Shown here: piece after piece, positions 17,499 to 26,600 of the stretch
Position numbering within the stretch: position 1 is the stretch's first letter
How the letters are laid out: every line of letters begins with the position of its first letter
Source of the DNA: CAVSUR01 sp963846005
GTDB lineage: Bacteria; Actinomycetota; Actinomycetes; Streptosporangiales; Streptosporangiaceae
NCBI GenBank assembly: GCA_963846005.1
Contig: CAWJUH010000005.1
Coordinates: forward strand, 124,001-188,000
DNA: 64,000 bases
Direction: 5' to 3'
The notes under the pieces: model-generated
What the model saw: only the letters and a program-made list of their open reading frames with translations
Databases searched by the model: none
Told to the model about the DNA's origin: nothing
Program-made: the position numbers and the translations under genes

Positions 17499-17995
17499 AT
17501 GACCGAAAGCGCATCCGAGCAGGAGTTCCGGGTCACCTCGGCCAGCGGCGTGCCGGTGGTGACCGTGCCGGCCGAGGTCGACATCGGGAACGCGCACCGG
17601 CTGCGGGAGGCCCTGGAGACCGCGGGGTCCGGCCGGCAGGTCCTGGTGGCGGACCTGTCGCCGACCGAGTTCTGCGACTCCAGCGGGCTGAGCGCGCTGC
17701 TGATGGCGCACAAGCGCATGCAGGCCCGCGGCGGCGAGTTGCGGCTGGTGCTCGGCGGCCCGGTGGTCCGGCGGCTGCTCGCGCTGACCGGCATGGACGA
17801 GATCTTCCGGATCTGCGACAGCGTGCCGCAGGCGCTCGCCGCGGCCCGCCGGACCCTGCGCAGCCGCCGGACACCGTGCAGCCGCCGGACACCGTGCCCA
17901 GCCGCCGGAGACTGCCCAGCCGCCGGACACTGCCCAGCCGCCGGAGACTGCCCAGCCGCCGGAGACTGCGCAGCGCCCCGCCGCTCGCGCACTGA
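17499..17995 (+). CDS. STAS-domain anti-sigma factor antagonist with repeat-encoded basic tail
   Basis: A STAS core of about 118 residues: VVTVPAEVDIGNAHRLREAL, then VLVADLSPTEFCDSSGLSALLMAHKR with the phospho-acceptor Ser pair. After it comes an arginine-rich tail encoded by 18-bp tandem units (17861-17970). One unit is 20 bp long, which throws the literal frame into an open stretch running to 18560 across the next gene. Removing those two bases gives a tail of PSRRRL-type repeats ending at a TGA at 17993-17995, and that end is adopted here. ATG 17499 lies about 130 bp after the DevS-like kinase gene; the preceding sequence includes GGTGAGAG. The exact C-terminus is uncertain. Confidence 0.7.
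17861..17970 (+). repeat. 18-bp coding tandem repeat at the STAS gene 3' end
   Basis: Six copies of CAGCCGCCGGAGACTGCC and close variants (GACACCGTG, GACACTGCC). Five units are 18 bp and one (17879-17898) is 20 bp. An in-frame array would add a repeating Ser-Arg-Arg tail; the 20-bp unit shifts the frame. Confidence 0.9.
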
Positions 17996-18030
17996 GCCTG
18001 CCCGGACGACCCGGGCTGCAGGAGGAGACG

Positions 18031-18381
18031 ATGACCGAGACCCCCGGGGTGAACCCGTCGGTGCCGCCGAGCGGCGCCGGCTGCGCGGACTGCGAGGCCG
18101 GCGGCGGCTGGTGGGTGCACCTGCGGCGGTGCGCGCAATGCGGCCACATCGGCTGCTGCGACACCTCGCCCGCGCAGCACGCCACCGGTCATGCGGCGGC
18201 GACCGGGCATCCGCTGATCCGCAGCTTCGAGCCCGGCGAGGAGTGGTTCTACAGCTACCCGTCCGGCGAGATGTACGAGAGCGGCCCGGCGCTCGCCCCG
18301 CCGCAGCATCACCCGGAGGACCAGCCGGTGCCCGGCCCGGCCGGGCGGGTCCCCGCCGACTGGCAGGCCCAGCTGCACTGA
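18031..18381 (+). CDS. UBP-type zinc finger domain protein
   Basis: 116 residues. Cysteines and histidines follow the UBP (ZnF_UBP) pattern: CADCEAGGGWWVHLRRCAQC then HIGCCDTSPAQHATGHAAATGHP, with LIRSFEPGEEWFYSY after it. In eukaryotes this fold binds ubiquitin tails. In actinobacteria these small proteins have no established role and often sit beside redox or signalling genes. A GGAGGAGACG just before ATG 18031 sets the start. It overlaps the spurious extension of the upstream STAS frame, which argues that the extension is not real. Confidence 0.9.
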   Translation: MTETPGVNPSVPPSGAGCADCEAGGGWWVHLRRCAQCGHIGCCDTSPAQHATGHAAATGHPLIRSFEPGEEWFYSYPSGEMYESGPALAPPQHHPEDQPVPGPAGRVPADWQAQLH

Positions 18382-18540
18382 GTGGTCCGGCGGCCTGCGC
18401 CCGCGGGGCTCATGGCGGGCTCCGCCCGCGAGGGTGCCCGGCGCTAGCCGCCCGGCCCGGCAGGCAGCGCGGTGAGCTCGTGCGGCGCGGGCGCGGGCAC
18501 GATTGGGGAATCCTGGCCGGCCCGGCCCCGCCGGGGCCGT

Positions 18541-19236
18541 ATGGTGCGATCCGTGGCTGATCGGCGTGACGGGGCGCAACTGCCCACGGCCGGCCCGCCG
18601 GAGCCGCCGGGGCTGGTCATCGACTGCGCGGAAGAGCCCGGGATGCCGGTGATCCGGCTGGCCGGCGAGCTGGACCTGTCGAATGCCGCCCGGGCCCGCG
18701 CGGCCGTGCAGACGGCACTGGCCGGCCGGTCCGGCCGGGTGGCAATCGACCTGGCCGGGCTGGAGTTCATGGACAGCTCGGGCATCGCCATGCTGCTGGC
18801 GCTCAGCCAGCAGGTCCGCGAGGTCGAGGTGCGGCACGCCGCGGGCGCGGTCCTGCGGGTCATCCAGGTCACCGGCCTGGACCAGGTGCTACGGCTGGCC
18901 AGGCTGAGCCGCCCGGTGCCAGCCGGTACAGGTCCTCGCCGGCGTCGGGCACCACCAGCGTGCCGGGATCGGCCGCCCAGGCCGCCGGGTCCACCGCGGC
19001 CGGGTCGAGATAGTCCAGGTTCACCGACCGCACCACCTCCTCGGGGATTCCGGTGGCCAGCGTCACCCGCACCCGGGCCCGCTCGCCGCGGGCGGCATCC
19101 CAGCTCCCCGCGCCGAACAGGTGGGTGGAGTGGGCCAGGTCGCCCCAGTGGTAGCCGGAGAACCGGTCCCACTGTCCGGCAAAGTAGTCCCGGCAGTGGT
19201 AGCCGATCTTCAGCAGCTGCGGGTGGGTGGCGCTGA
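18541..19236 (+). CDS. STAS-domain anti-sigma factor antagonist (3' end runs antisense into larA-like gene)
   Basis: The first ~120 residues form a clear STAS domain: MPVIRLAGELDLSNAARARAAVQ, VAIDLAGLEFMDSSGIAMLLALS (Asp-Ser site) and VLRVIQVTGLDQVLRLARL. After that the frame continues for ~110 residues as a Pro/Arg/Ser-rich stretch that is simply the antisense of the convergent LarA-like gene. The functional protein probably ends near 18930 and the rest is likely artefactual or the result of an indel. The start is ATG 18541; GTG 18553 is possible. Neither has a good ribosome site. Confidence 0.65.
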   Translation: MVRSVADRRDGAQLPTAGPPEPPGLVIDCAEEPGMPVIRLAGELDLSNAARARAAVQTALAGRSGRVAIDLAGLEFMDSSGIAMLLALSQQVREVEVRHAAGAVLRVIQVTGLDQVLRLARLSRPVPAGTGPRRRRAPPACRDRPPRPPGPPRPGRDSPGSPTAPPPRGFRWPASPAPGPARRGRHPSSPRRTGGWSGPGRPSGSRRTGPTVRQSSPGSGSRSSAAAGGWR

Positions 19237-20161
19237 GCGCGGTGATGTGCGGCGCGTACACCACGACCTGGCCGCCGTCGGCGACCACCGGCTCGACCTT
19301 GTAGAAGCCCTTCGCGCCGGTCCACATGTCGTCGTACAGGCGCGGCAGCAGCGAGAGGACCCGCGGCACCGGCGCGGCGAGGTAGCGGATGTGCGCCTGC
19401 GCCGAGACGGCGGCCGCTGCGGCCCAGGCGGCCGCCGGGCGGCCGAACGCGGCCGAATGCAGCCCGCCGCCGGGCGCGGTGACTACGCATAGCGCCAGCT
19501 TCTCGGCCGGCACCAGCGCCGCGGCCTCGTCGATCAGCGCCCGGACCGGCGTTATGCCCGGCGTGCCGATGATCTCGGCGCTGGTGATCAGCGCGCCCAG
19601 CCAGTGCGACACGTCGATGAACTCGCGGCCGGACACGCCGGGGAACAGGTACTTGGTGCCGCCGGAAAAGCCCGCCACCTCGTGCGGGAACACCGGCCCG
19701 ACGATCAGCGTGACGTCGTGCTCGGTGACCGCGCGGTTCACCTGCACGGCCACCGGGCGGCGCAGCCGGCCTTCCGAGAGCTCGGCCACCCTGGCTGCCG
19801 GGATCGTGCCAAGGCCGGCCAGCGCGGCCGGGTCGGCCCATTCGTGATTGCGGATGTCCAGGCCCGGGTAGCGCTGCGCCGCCGCGCCCGGCGGGTAGCC
19901 CAGGTGCGCGGCCAGCGCCGGCTCGCTCATCGGCGCGTGCGTGCCGAGCGCGACGAGCACGGTCAGCCGCCGGGCCCGCCCGTGCAGCGCCTCGTGCACC
20001 GCGGACAGCAGCAGCGGCAGCGGGCCGCTGCGGGTCGCGTCGGGCACCAGCACGCACACGCTGCGCCCGTCCAGCGGCGCGGCGCCGAGCTGCCCGGTGA
20101 CGAACTCCCGGACGGTGGCGGCGTCCAGCACGACCTGCGGGCCGCCGATCTGCGCCGCCAT
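18869..20161 (-). CDS. LarA-like nickel-pincer racemase/epimerase (DUF2088)
   Basis: 430 residues. N-terminal VCVLVPDATRSGP and VALGTHAPMSE are followed by VGPVFPHEVAGFSGGTKYLFPGVSGREFIDVSHW, which carries the His, Lys and His positions used by lactate racemase LarA to hold its nickel-pincer nucleotide. Members of the wider LarA family racemise or epimerise other alpha-hydroxy acids, including sugar acids such as gluconate. No larB, larC or larE maturation genes are in the window. ATG 20161 has GGGAG 7 nt upstream. The mannitol/aldonate dehydrogenase gene is divergent 251 bp away, so an aldonate substrate is a good guess. The 3' end overlaps the STAS gene on the other strand. Confidence 0.83.
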   Translation of the reverse strand: MAAQIGGPQVVLDAATVREFVTGQLGAAPLDGRSVCVLVPDATRSGPLPLLLSAVHEALHGRARRLTVLVALGTHAPMSEPALAAHLGYPPGAAAQRYPGLDIRNHEWADPAALAGLGTIPAARVAELSEGRLRRPVAVQVNRAVTEHDVTLIVGPVFPHEVAGFSGGTKYLFPGVSGREFIDVSHWLGALITSAEIIGTPGITPVRALIDEAAALVPAEKLALCVVTAPGGGLHSAAFGRPAAAWAAAAAVSAQAHIRYLAAPVPRVLSLLPRLYDDMWTGAKGFYKVEPVVADGGQVVVYAPHITALSATHPQLLKIGYHCRDYFAGQWDRFSGYHWGDLAHSTHLFGAGSWDAARGERARVRVTLATGIPEEVVRSVNLDYLDPAAVDPAAWAADPGTLVVPDAGEDLYRLAPGGSAWPAVAPGPGR

Positions 20162-20280
20162 CCGCCACTCCCGCCGGGGTCCCTGCCGGTCCCGCCTGGT
20201 CCCTGCCGTTCCCGCCGGGGACGGCCAGCCCACTGCCCGGGGCTCGCCACCCCACCGGGCCCTGCCATCCTCCGCCGGGG

Positions 20281-20399
20281 CCCTGCCCCCCCGGGGGGCC
20301 CTGCCGTTCCCGAGGGGCCCTGCCATCCCGAGGGGCCCTGCGGCCCCCGAGGGCCCTGCCGTCCCCGAGGGGCCCTGCGGCCCCGCCGGGACCCTGGCC
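20281..20399. repeat. Degenerate ~20-bp tandem repeats between divergent larA-like and dehydrogenase genes
   Basis: Repeated GGGGCCCTGCCGTCCCCGAG-like units, each partly self-complementary, fill the space where the divergent promoters should lie. Units vary (CCGTTCC, CCATCC, GCGGCCCC), so the array is old or diverging. No obvious -10/-35 is seen within it. Confidence 0.7.
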
Positions 20400-20412
20400 C
20401 ATCATAGGGAGG

Positions 20413-21783
20413 ATGGCGGGACACGGCGCGGGCGGCGGCGGGCGGCCGCCGGTCCGGCTGGTGCATCTCGGGCTCGGCGGCTTCTTCCGCGCCCACCAGG
20501 CCTGGTACACCGGCCGGGCGCCGGACGGCGGCGACTGGGGCTATGCGGCGTTCACCGGCCGGGACCCCGGCCTGGCCCGGGCGCTGCGGGCCCAGGACGG
20601 CCGCTACACGCTGATCACCCGCGGCCCGGAACAAGACGAGTTCGAACTGGTCAGCGCTCTTTCGGCGGTGCATGCGGCGGACGAGCACGCCGCCTGGCTC
20701 GGCTACTTCGCCCGGCCCGAGCTGGCCGCGGTGACCGTGACGGTGACCGAGGCCGGCTACCTGTCCGGCCCGGACGGCGGGCTGGACGCACGGCGGCCGC
20801 AAGTCCGCGCCGACATCGAGGCGCTGCGCGCCGACCCGGGCGCGGCGGTGCGCACCGCCCCGGCCCGGCTGGCCGCGGGGCTGGCGGCCCGGCAGCGGGC
20901 CGGCGCCGGGCCGGTGGCGGTCATCCCGTGCGACAACCTGCCCGGCAACGGGGCGCTGGCGGCCCGGGTGGTGGCGGACCTGGCCGGACTGGCCGGGCTG
21001 GGCCGCGTGCTGGACGGGCCGGCCGCGGTGGTGTCCACCGTGGCGGACCGGATCACCCCGCGGGCGGGCCCGGCCGAGCAGCGGGCCGTGGCCGCGGCGA
21101 CCGGCCGGGCCGACCGCTGCCCGGTAGTCACCGAGCCGTTCGCCGAATGGGTGCTGGCCGGCGAGTTCCCGGCGGGCCGGCCGCGGTGGGAGCAGGCGGG
21201 CGCGCGGCTCACCGCCAGCATCGTGCCGTTTGAGCAGCGCAAGCTGTGGCTGCTCAACGGCGCGCACTCGCTGCTGGCCTATACCGGGCCGCTGCGCGGG
21301 CACCGGACCGTCGCTGCTGCCTTCGCCGATCAGCAGGTCCGGGCCTGGCTGGAGCAATGGTGGTCGGAGGCGGCCGGGCAGCTGGGCCAGCCGGCCGCCG
21401 ACCTGGCCGCGTACCGCGGCGCGCTGGCGGACCGGTTCGGCAACGCCCGGATGGCCGACCAGCTGGCCCGCATCGCCGCCGACGGCTCGCAGAAGCTGCC
21501 GGCCCGGGTGCTGCCGGTGCTGCGCGCCGGCCGGGCAGCCGGCGCGCTGCCGCCGGGCGCGATCACGATCCTGGCCGGCTGGCTGTGCCACCTGCGCGGG
21601 CTCGGCGCGCCGGTCAGCGACGCCCGGGCGGCCGACGTGGTGCCGCTGGCCCGCGGCCCGGCCCGCGCCGCGGCGGCGCGGGTGCTGCGCTGGCTGGACC
21701 CAGCGCTCGGCGAGGACGGCGAGCTGGCCGCCGCGGTCGCGGCCCGTGCCGCGGAACTGTCCGGTCCCGCTGACCCGCATTAG
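20413..21783 (+). CDS. Mannitol/aldonate dehydrogenase family oxidoreductase
   Basis: 456 residues. N-terminal LVHLGLGGFFRAHQAWYT is the NAD-binding signature of the polyol-specific long-chain dehydrogenases (mannitol 2-dehydrogenase, fructuronate and tagaturonate reductases). VTVTVTEAGY and PCDNLPGNG follow, and later KLWLLNGAHSLLAY with the catalytic Lys and the conserved N-G-x-H-S. Such enzymes interconvert ketoses or keto-acids with polyols or aldonates. It opens 251 bp from the divergent LarA-like gene, suggesting joint use of one sugar acid. The exact substrate is not deducible. Confidence 0.88.
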   Translation: MAGHGAGGGGRPPVRLVHLGLGGFFRAHQAWYTGRAPDGGDWGYAAFTGRDPGLARALRAQDGRYTLITRGPEQDEFELVSALSAVHAADEHAAWLGYFARPELAAVTVTVTEAGYLSGPDGGLDARRPQVRADIEALRADPGAAVRTAPARLAAGLAARQRAGAGPVAVIPCDNLPGNGALAARVVADLAGLAGLGRVLDGPAAVVSTVADRITPRAGPAEQRAVAAATGRADRCPVVTEPFAEWVLAGEFPAGRPRWEQAGARLTASIVPFEQRKLWLLNGAHSLLAYTGPLRGHRTVAAAFADQQVRAWLEQWWSEAAGQLGQPAADLAAYRGALADRFGNARMADQLARIAADGSQKLPARVLPVLRAGRAAGALPPGAITILAGWLCHLRGLGAPVSDARAADVVPLARGPARAAAARVLRWLDPALGEDGELAAAVAARAAELSGPADPH

Positions 21784-21887
21784 CGTGGAGGATTTGCGTC
21801 GCGGAGGCTCACAAATCTTCCGCTCATCGGCCATGTGACTGGTGTGACGGGAGAGGGCCCGGCCGCCGTCCTGCGGGGGGACGCGGG

Positions 21888-22049
21888 ATGATGTTCAAGG
21901 GCCGCCGGGCCGGGTACAGCGCCCTGGTGACCACGCCGGGCCAGGCGGCGCCGGCGAGGCGGCGCCTGCGAGGCGCGCCCGGCAGGACGGCGCCGCCCGG
22001 CAAGATGGCACCCGGCAAGACGGCGCCGCCCGGTCAGGCGACCCGATAG
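21888..22049 (+). CDS. Possible small basic protein (53 residues)
   Basis: ATG 21888 is preceded by a G-rich stretch (GGGGGGACGCGGG) and opens a frame MMFKGRRAGYSALVTTPGQ, then a Gly/Pro/Lys repeat tail (APGKTAPPGQ). It ends 14 bp before the ATG of the next gene, so it could be the first cistron of a pair. The tail is made by degenerate repeats of GGCAAGACGGCGCCGCCC (about 21955-22040). Too short for a confident coding call. Confidence 0.3.
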   Translation: MMFKGRRAGYSALVTTPGQAAPARRRLRGAPGRTAPPGKMAPGKTAPPGQATR

Positions 22050-22063
22050 GCAGAGGAGACACG

Positions 22064-22465
22064 ATGACCGAGCCGGCCCCCACGCGCGAGAGCCCCGTCC
22101 CGGCCGCGACCGGGCCGGAGCCGGCCGAGGACGTGGTGCCCGCGGGGCTGATCGCCGAGTTCTCCTCGCTCACCACGCCCTACTGCTGGGTCATCACCGA
22201 GGATCCGGTGGCCGGCTACGACGGCGCCGAGCCGTCCGCCGTCGGCGCGTTCGGCCCGGAGGGGGCGGACCCGGCGGACCGGTGCGAGGCGCTGGAGGCC
22301 GGCCGGTTCTTCCGGCTCGCCGGCCCGGACGGCGGCGTGCTCGCCATCGGCCGGATCTACGACCCGAGCGGCGACAGCGAGCAGGCACCGCTGGCGGACT
22401 TCGGCCGCCGGGACCCGGCGCACATCGAGTACCGGGCCGAGGGCCGCTGGCAGCGCGCCGGCTGA
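22064..22465 (+). CDS. Small acidic protein of unknown function
   Basis: 133 residues, not recognised. A Pro/Ala-rich N-terminus leads to LIAEFSSLTTPYCWVITEDPVAGYDG, then FFRLAGPDGGVLAIGRIYDPSGDSE and a C-terminal HIEYRAEGRWQRAG. This suggests a compact alpha/beta domain with a conserved-looking Tyr-Cys-Trp. ATG 22064 has GAGGAGAC upstream. It lies downstream of the dehydrogenase and convergent with the MEDS/HATPase gene, and composition matches its neighbours. Confidence 0.65.
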   Translation: MTEPAPTRESPVPAATGPEPAEDVVPAGLIAEFSSLTTPYCWVITEDPVAGYDGAEPSAVGAFGPEGADPADRCEALEAGRFFRLAGPDGGVLAIGRIYDPSGDSEQAPLADFGRRDPAHIEYRAEGRWQRAG

Positions 22466-22491
22466 GGCGGCGCGCCCGCTGAGCAGCCGGG

Positions 22492-23424
22492 TCAGCTGCG
22501 GAAGTACAGCCGGACCGAGGTGCCGGCGGGCGTCGCGCAGATCTGCACCAGGTCGCAGATCTGATTGGCCAGCCACAAGCCGGCCCCGGAGTCGCCGTTC
22601 GGCCGGAGCCGCCCGGCCATCGGGGCAGCGAAGTGCCCCTGGTCGGCGACCTCGAACAGCAGCATCCCGTCGGCCGGCCAGCCGTAGACCTGGCCGTGCC
22701 CCCCGCCGTGCTGCAGGCTGTTGGTGGCGATCTCGTTGACCGCCGCGACCAGGGCCGGCACCCGGTCGCCGCCGAACCCGGCCTGCCGGGCCTGGTCGGC
22801 TGTGAACGCCCGCACCTCCCGCAGCCCGCCGAGGGCGAACGGCAGCATGGCGGCGGTGCCAGGACGCGGGGACAGCGGCCGGGCGAACTCGGCGACCGCG
22901 TCGAACGGCCGGAAGTCGGCGGAGCCAGTGTCCTCGCCGCCGGAGCTGAGGTAGGGGTGCGAGCGGCGCGCGGCGGCCACCACGTCGGCGGCCAGCGCCT
23001 GCACGTCGTAGGGGCACAGCAGGCGCAGCGGCGTCTGCGCCTCGATCGCGATGTTCAGCAGGCCCTCGTACAGCTGGCATTCGGTCAGCTCGGCTGGCGA
23101 GCGGGCCGGGTACACCGCCTCGCCGATGCCCCATAGCAGCTCCGCGTCCGCGTTCTCGTCGGCGAACGCCCGCCACGCGCTGATGATCCGCGCCGGGTTC
23201 CCGCCCGCCTGCGCCATGTCGGCGAACCGCACCCCCGGCGTGGCCGGGCCGAGCTCGGCGCGCAGCAGGTCCAGCTGGCCCGGGCTCAGCACCGCCAGCA
23301 CCGGCTGGCCGGCGGCCGCCGCGCGGCGGATCAGCGCGGCCGTCCCGGACAGGAATTCGTCCCGGCCCGAGTACAGCAGGGCCTCGTGCCGGTACTGGCC
23401 GGCCTGGCCTGCTCGCTCCATCAT
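22492..23424 (-). CDS. MEDS-domain anti-sigma regulatory HATPase (switch kinase)
   Basis: 310 residues. The first ~190 resemble the MEDS/DcmR-type sensory domain: RHEALLYSGRDEFLSG at the start, PVLAVLSPGQLDLLRAEL, LLCPYDVQAL, and SHPYL near its end. The C-terminal ~120 residues are an anti-sigma HATPase: AAVNEIATNSLQHGGGHG (N-box), FEVADQG (G1 box) and GAGLWLANQICDLVQI (G2). Such proteins bind STAS antagonists or sigma factors directly. It sits between phosphatase and STAS genes, which fits partner switching. The start is ATG 23424, with ATG 23421 as the alternative. Confidence 0.85.
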   Translation of the reverse strand: MMERAGQAGQYRHEALLYSGRDEFLSGTAALIRRAAAAGQPVLAVLSPGQLDLLRAELGPATPGVRFADMAQAGGNPARIISAWRAFADENADAELLWGIGEAVYPARSPAELTECQLYEGLLNIAIEAQTPLRLLCPYDVQALAADVVAAARRSHPYLSSGGEDTGSADFRPFDAVAEFARPLSPRPGTAAMLPFALGGLREVRAFTADQARQAGFGGDRVPALVAAVNEIATNSLQHGGGHGQVYGWPADGMLLFEVADQGHFAAPMAGRLRPNGDSGAGLWLANQICDLVQICATPAGTSVRLYFRS

Positions 23425-23462
23425 GCCGCATCCCTCAGCATCGTCCGGGTCCGTGCCGCGCG

Positions 23463-23532
23463 GGCCGGCGGCGGTGCCGCGCCGTCCTGCGCGGGGCGGC
23501 CGGCGGCGGTGCCGCGCCGTCCTGCGCGGGGC
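23463..23532. repeat. Direct repeat, 2 x 35 bp
   Basis: Two near-identical 35-bp copies start at 23463 and 23498 (core GGCGGTGCCGCGCCGTCCTG). They lie between the start of the MEDS/HATPase gene and the 3' end of the large hybrid phosphatase gene, so they may contribute to the intervening promoter or terminator. Confidence 0.75.
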
Positions 23533-23614
23533 GCTGTCATTCGCTAGGCGATTGTACGTGTCCTCGCCGCGGCGCAGCCGCTGCGCCGTCGCCTGGCCGT
23601 CAGGAATCGATGGC

Positions 23615-26600
23615 CTAGCGCGCCGCTGCGTGCATTTGCACGCTCGTGCCGGTCTCCTCGGTGGTGATCGTCACGTCCTGCATGGTAGCCCGGATCAGTT
23701 TCAGGCCATTGCCGCGGAATGGCACCTGCCGCGGGGCGCGCCACCGGCCGTGGTCGCTGACGGTGACCCGGATTCCGGGCCCGGCCACCTCGGCGCACAT
23801 CCGCACCGGGCCGGCTGGCTGGCCGTGATAGCCGTGCTCGATCGCGTTAGCGCACGCCTCGCAGGCCGCGATCAGCAGGTCCTGGGCGGTCTCGGCGGCC
23901 AGGCTGAGCTGGCCGAGCCAGGCGCGCAGCTTGCGCCGGACCGGCGCCAGCTCGTCCGGGTCGGCGGGGAATACCTCGTTCAGCGGCGCGGGCCGGAAGT
24001 ACAGCAGCAGCGCGACGTCGTCCTCGAAGCCGCGGCCGGGCTGCATCCGGGCCAGGATCTGCTGGGCCAGGTCGTCGACGGGCACGTCGCGGCCGCCGCG
24101 CATCAGCTCGCTGACCTGGTGCATTCCCTCGTCCAGCGGCTGGCCGCGCCGCTCGATCAGCCCGTCGGTGTACAGCAGCAGCCTGGTGCCTGGCGGCACC
24201 TGCGCGATGGCCTGGCTGCGCGGATGGCCCGGCGCGAGCGCCAGCGGCAGCGAGCGGCCCTGCTCCAGCATCTCGGCCGAGCCGTCGGCGTGCACCAAGA
24301 TGCCCGGCGGATGACCGGCGCTGGCGTAGGTCAGGCGGCCGGTGGCCGAGTCGAGCACGCCGCAGAACACGGTGCTGCACAGCGCGCCGGGCAGCAGCTC
24401 GGCGAACCGGTCCAGCGCGGTCAGCGCGTAGGCGGGGCCGCCCGACTGGAGCAGCAGGGCCCGGCAGGCGCTGCGCAGTTGGCCCATCACGCTGGCCGCG
24501 GCCAGGCCGCGGCCGACGCAGTCGCCCACGATGATGACGATCCGGTCGTTGTCCAGCTCGGCGATGTCGTACCAGTCGCCGCCCACCTCCAGCGGCGGGG
24601 TGGCCGGCTCGTACCGGACCGCGAACCCCGGTGGCAGCGGTACCGGCCCGAGGATGCCGTGCTGCAGGGCCAGAGCCACGCCGCGCTGCTGGTCCAGCAG
24701 CCGGGCCCGGTTCAGCGCCAGGCCGAGGCTGCCGGACAGCAGCGCGAGCAGGGTCCGGTCCTCCACGCCGAACGGGCGGCCCGGGTCCAGCTCGATCCAG
24801 ACCGCGGCCGCGCTGCCCGAGTACTCGACGGCGGTCCCGGCGCCTGCCGGGTCACCGCCGGTCGTGGTGATCAGCAGCGGCGGCTGCTCGCGCACCGACT
24901 CGATGGTCTGCTGCAGCCGCGGGTCGAGCGCCTCCCATTTCGCGCCCGGCGGCACCGAGGCCAGCACCGGCGGCCCGGCGTCCTCCCAGACCGCGGCCAG
25001 TACCCGCGGCGCGTCCCATTGCCCGCGCAGCCCGGCCAGCCCCTCCGCCAGCACGGTCTCCCCGGTCGCCGCCTGCGACAGCCGGCTGGTCATCGCGGCC
25101 ACGGCCCCCTCGCGCTGCGCTGCCAGCCGCTCGGCGGTGACGTCACGGACGGTGCCGACCAGCAGCTGGCCGCCGCCGGCCGGGTCGTCGATCATGGTGA
25201 AGCTGAACGCGGCCCAGACCCGGTGGCCGCTCCGGTGCCGCAGCGGCAGCACCACGTTGCTCTCCGCGCCGGCGTGGCGGGCGCTGAAGGTATCAGCGGC
25301 GAGCCGGTATCCCTCCGGGTCGGCCTGCGGATCTGGCCACCAGGGATGCGGCAGCGGGTAGGGCGCCGATTCCTGGCCGTACCCGAGGATCTTGCCGAAG
25401 GCGGAGTTGACCTCGACCAGCGAGCCGTCCGCGGCGGAGACGAAGAAGCCCTCCTGCAGCGACTCGGTCAGCGCGCCGCGCCATTGCGCCTGCTGGTTGC
25501 GCAGCCGGATCAGGTTGATGTTCGCGCGCACCCGGGCGAGCAGCTCGCGGGCCGCGAACGGCTTGACCAGGTAGTCGTCGGCGCCGGCCTCCAGGCCCTC
25601 GACGGCGGCCTCCTGGCTGGCCCGGGCCGTCAGCAGCAGCACCGGCACCGCGGCGGTGCGCGGGTCGGCTCGCAGCGCCTGTACCAGGTCCAGGCCGCCG
25701 AGGCCGGGCATCATCACGTCGCTGACCACCAGGTCCGGCGGCGCGGCCCGGGCGGCGGCCAGCGCGGCCTCGCCGTCGGCGGTGGCGGTAACGTCGTAGC
25801 CGGGCGCCAGCAGCCGCTGCAGGTACTCGCGCATGTCCGAGTTGTCGTCCGCGATCAGCACGGCCGGCCGGTCCGGCCCGGGCGGGAGCCGGCCAGCCCG
25901 GCTTCCTCCCCGGCCAGGCCGCCTGCCACGGTCCCGCCCGTGCCGCCTGCCACGGTCCCGGCCGTGCCGCCCGCCACGGTTCCCGCGGCCGCGCCGTCGC
26001 CCGGGCTGGGCAGCCACTGCAGGGCCTCTTCCACGAACGGCTCGGCGCCGATCGGCGCCGCGGACCCGGCGGGCGCGGACACCACGCTGCCGGCCGGCAG
26101 GTGCGCCCGCCCGAGCGGCAGCCGCACGGTGAAGGCCGAGCCCGAGCCGGGCGCGCTGGCCGCCGAGATCGTCCCGCCGTGCAGGCTGACCAGTTCCTTG
26201 ACCAGGGCGAGCCCGATGCCGCTGCCCTCGTTGGACCGGGCCCGGACCGCCGCGCCGCGGTAGAAGCGCTCGAACAGCCGCGGCATCTCCTGGGCCGGGA
26301 TCCCGATGCCGGTGTCCGCGACCCGCAGCGTCACGTGGTCGCCCTCGGCGGTTACCGAGATCGTCACCGAGCCGGCGAAGGTGTACTTCAGCGCGTTGCT
26401 CAGCAGGTTCAGTACCACCTTCTCCCACATTTCCCTGTCCACGTAGGCGGGCTCGGCCAGCGGCGGGCAGTCGACCTCGAAGGCCAGCCCGGCACGCTGG
26501 AACGCGGCGCGGAAGACGCTGGCCAGCTCGGCGGTGCAGGAGCCGAGATCCACCGGCTCGTACCGGGCCTGGCTGCCGCCGGCCTCGATCCTGGAGAAGT

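Noticed and set aside
17861..17970. 18-bp repeats as a CRISPR or attachment site
   Set aside because: Head-to-tail without spacers; simple coding tandem repeat.
17995..18560. Open frame extending the 17.5-kb STAS gene through the UBP zinc finger gene
   Set aside because: The extension is antisense/off-frame to a clearly real zinc finger gene with its own ribosome site and is produced by one 20-bp unit in an 18-bp repeat.
23051..26263. Plus-strand open frame of over 1,000 codons antisense to the giant hybrid sensor
   Set aside because: No recognisable domain; the minus strand carries a continuous chain of known domains.
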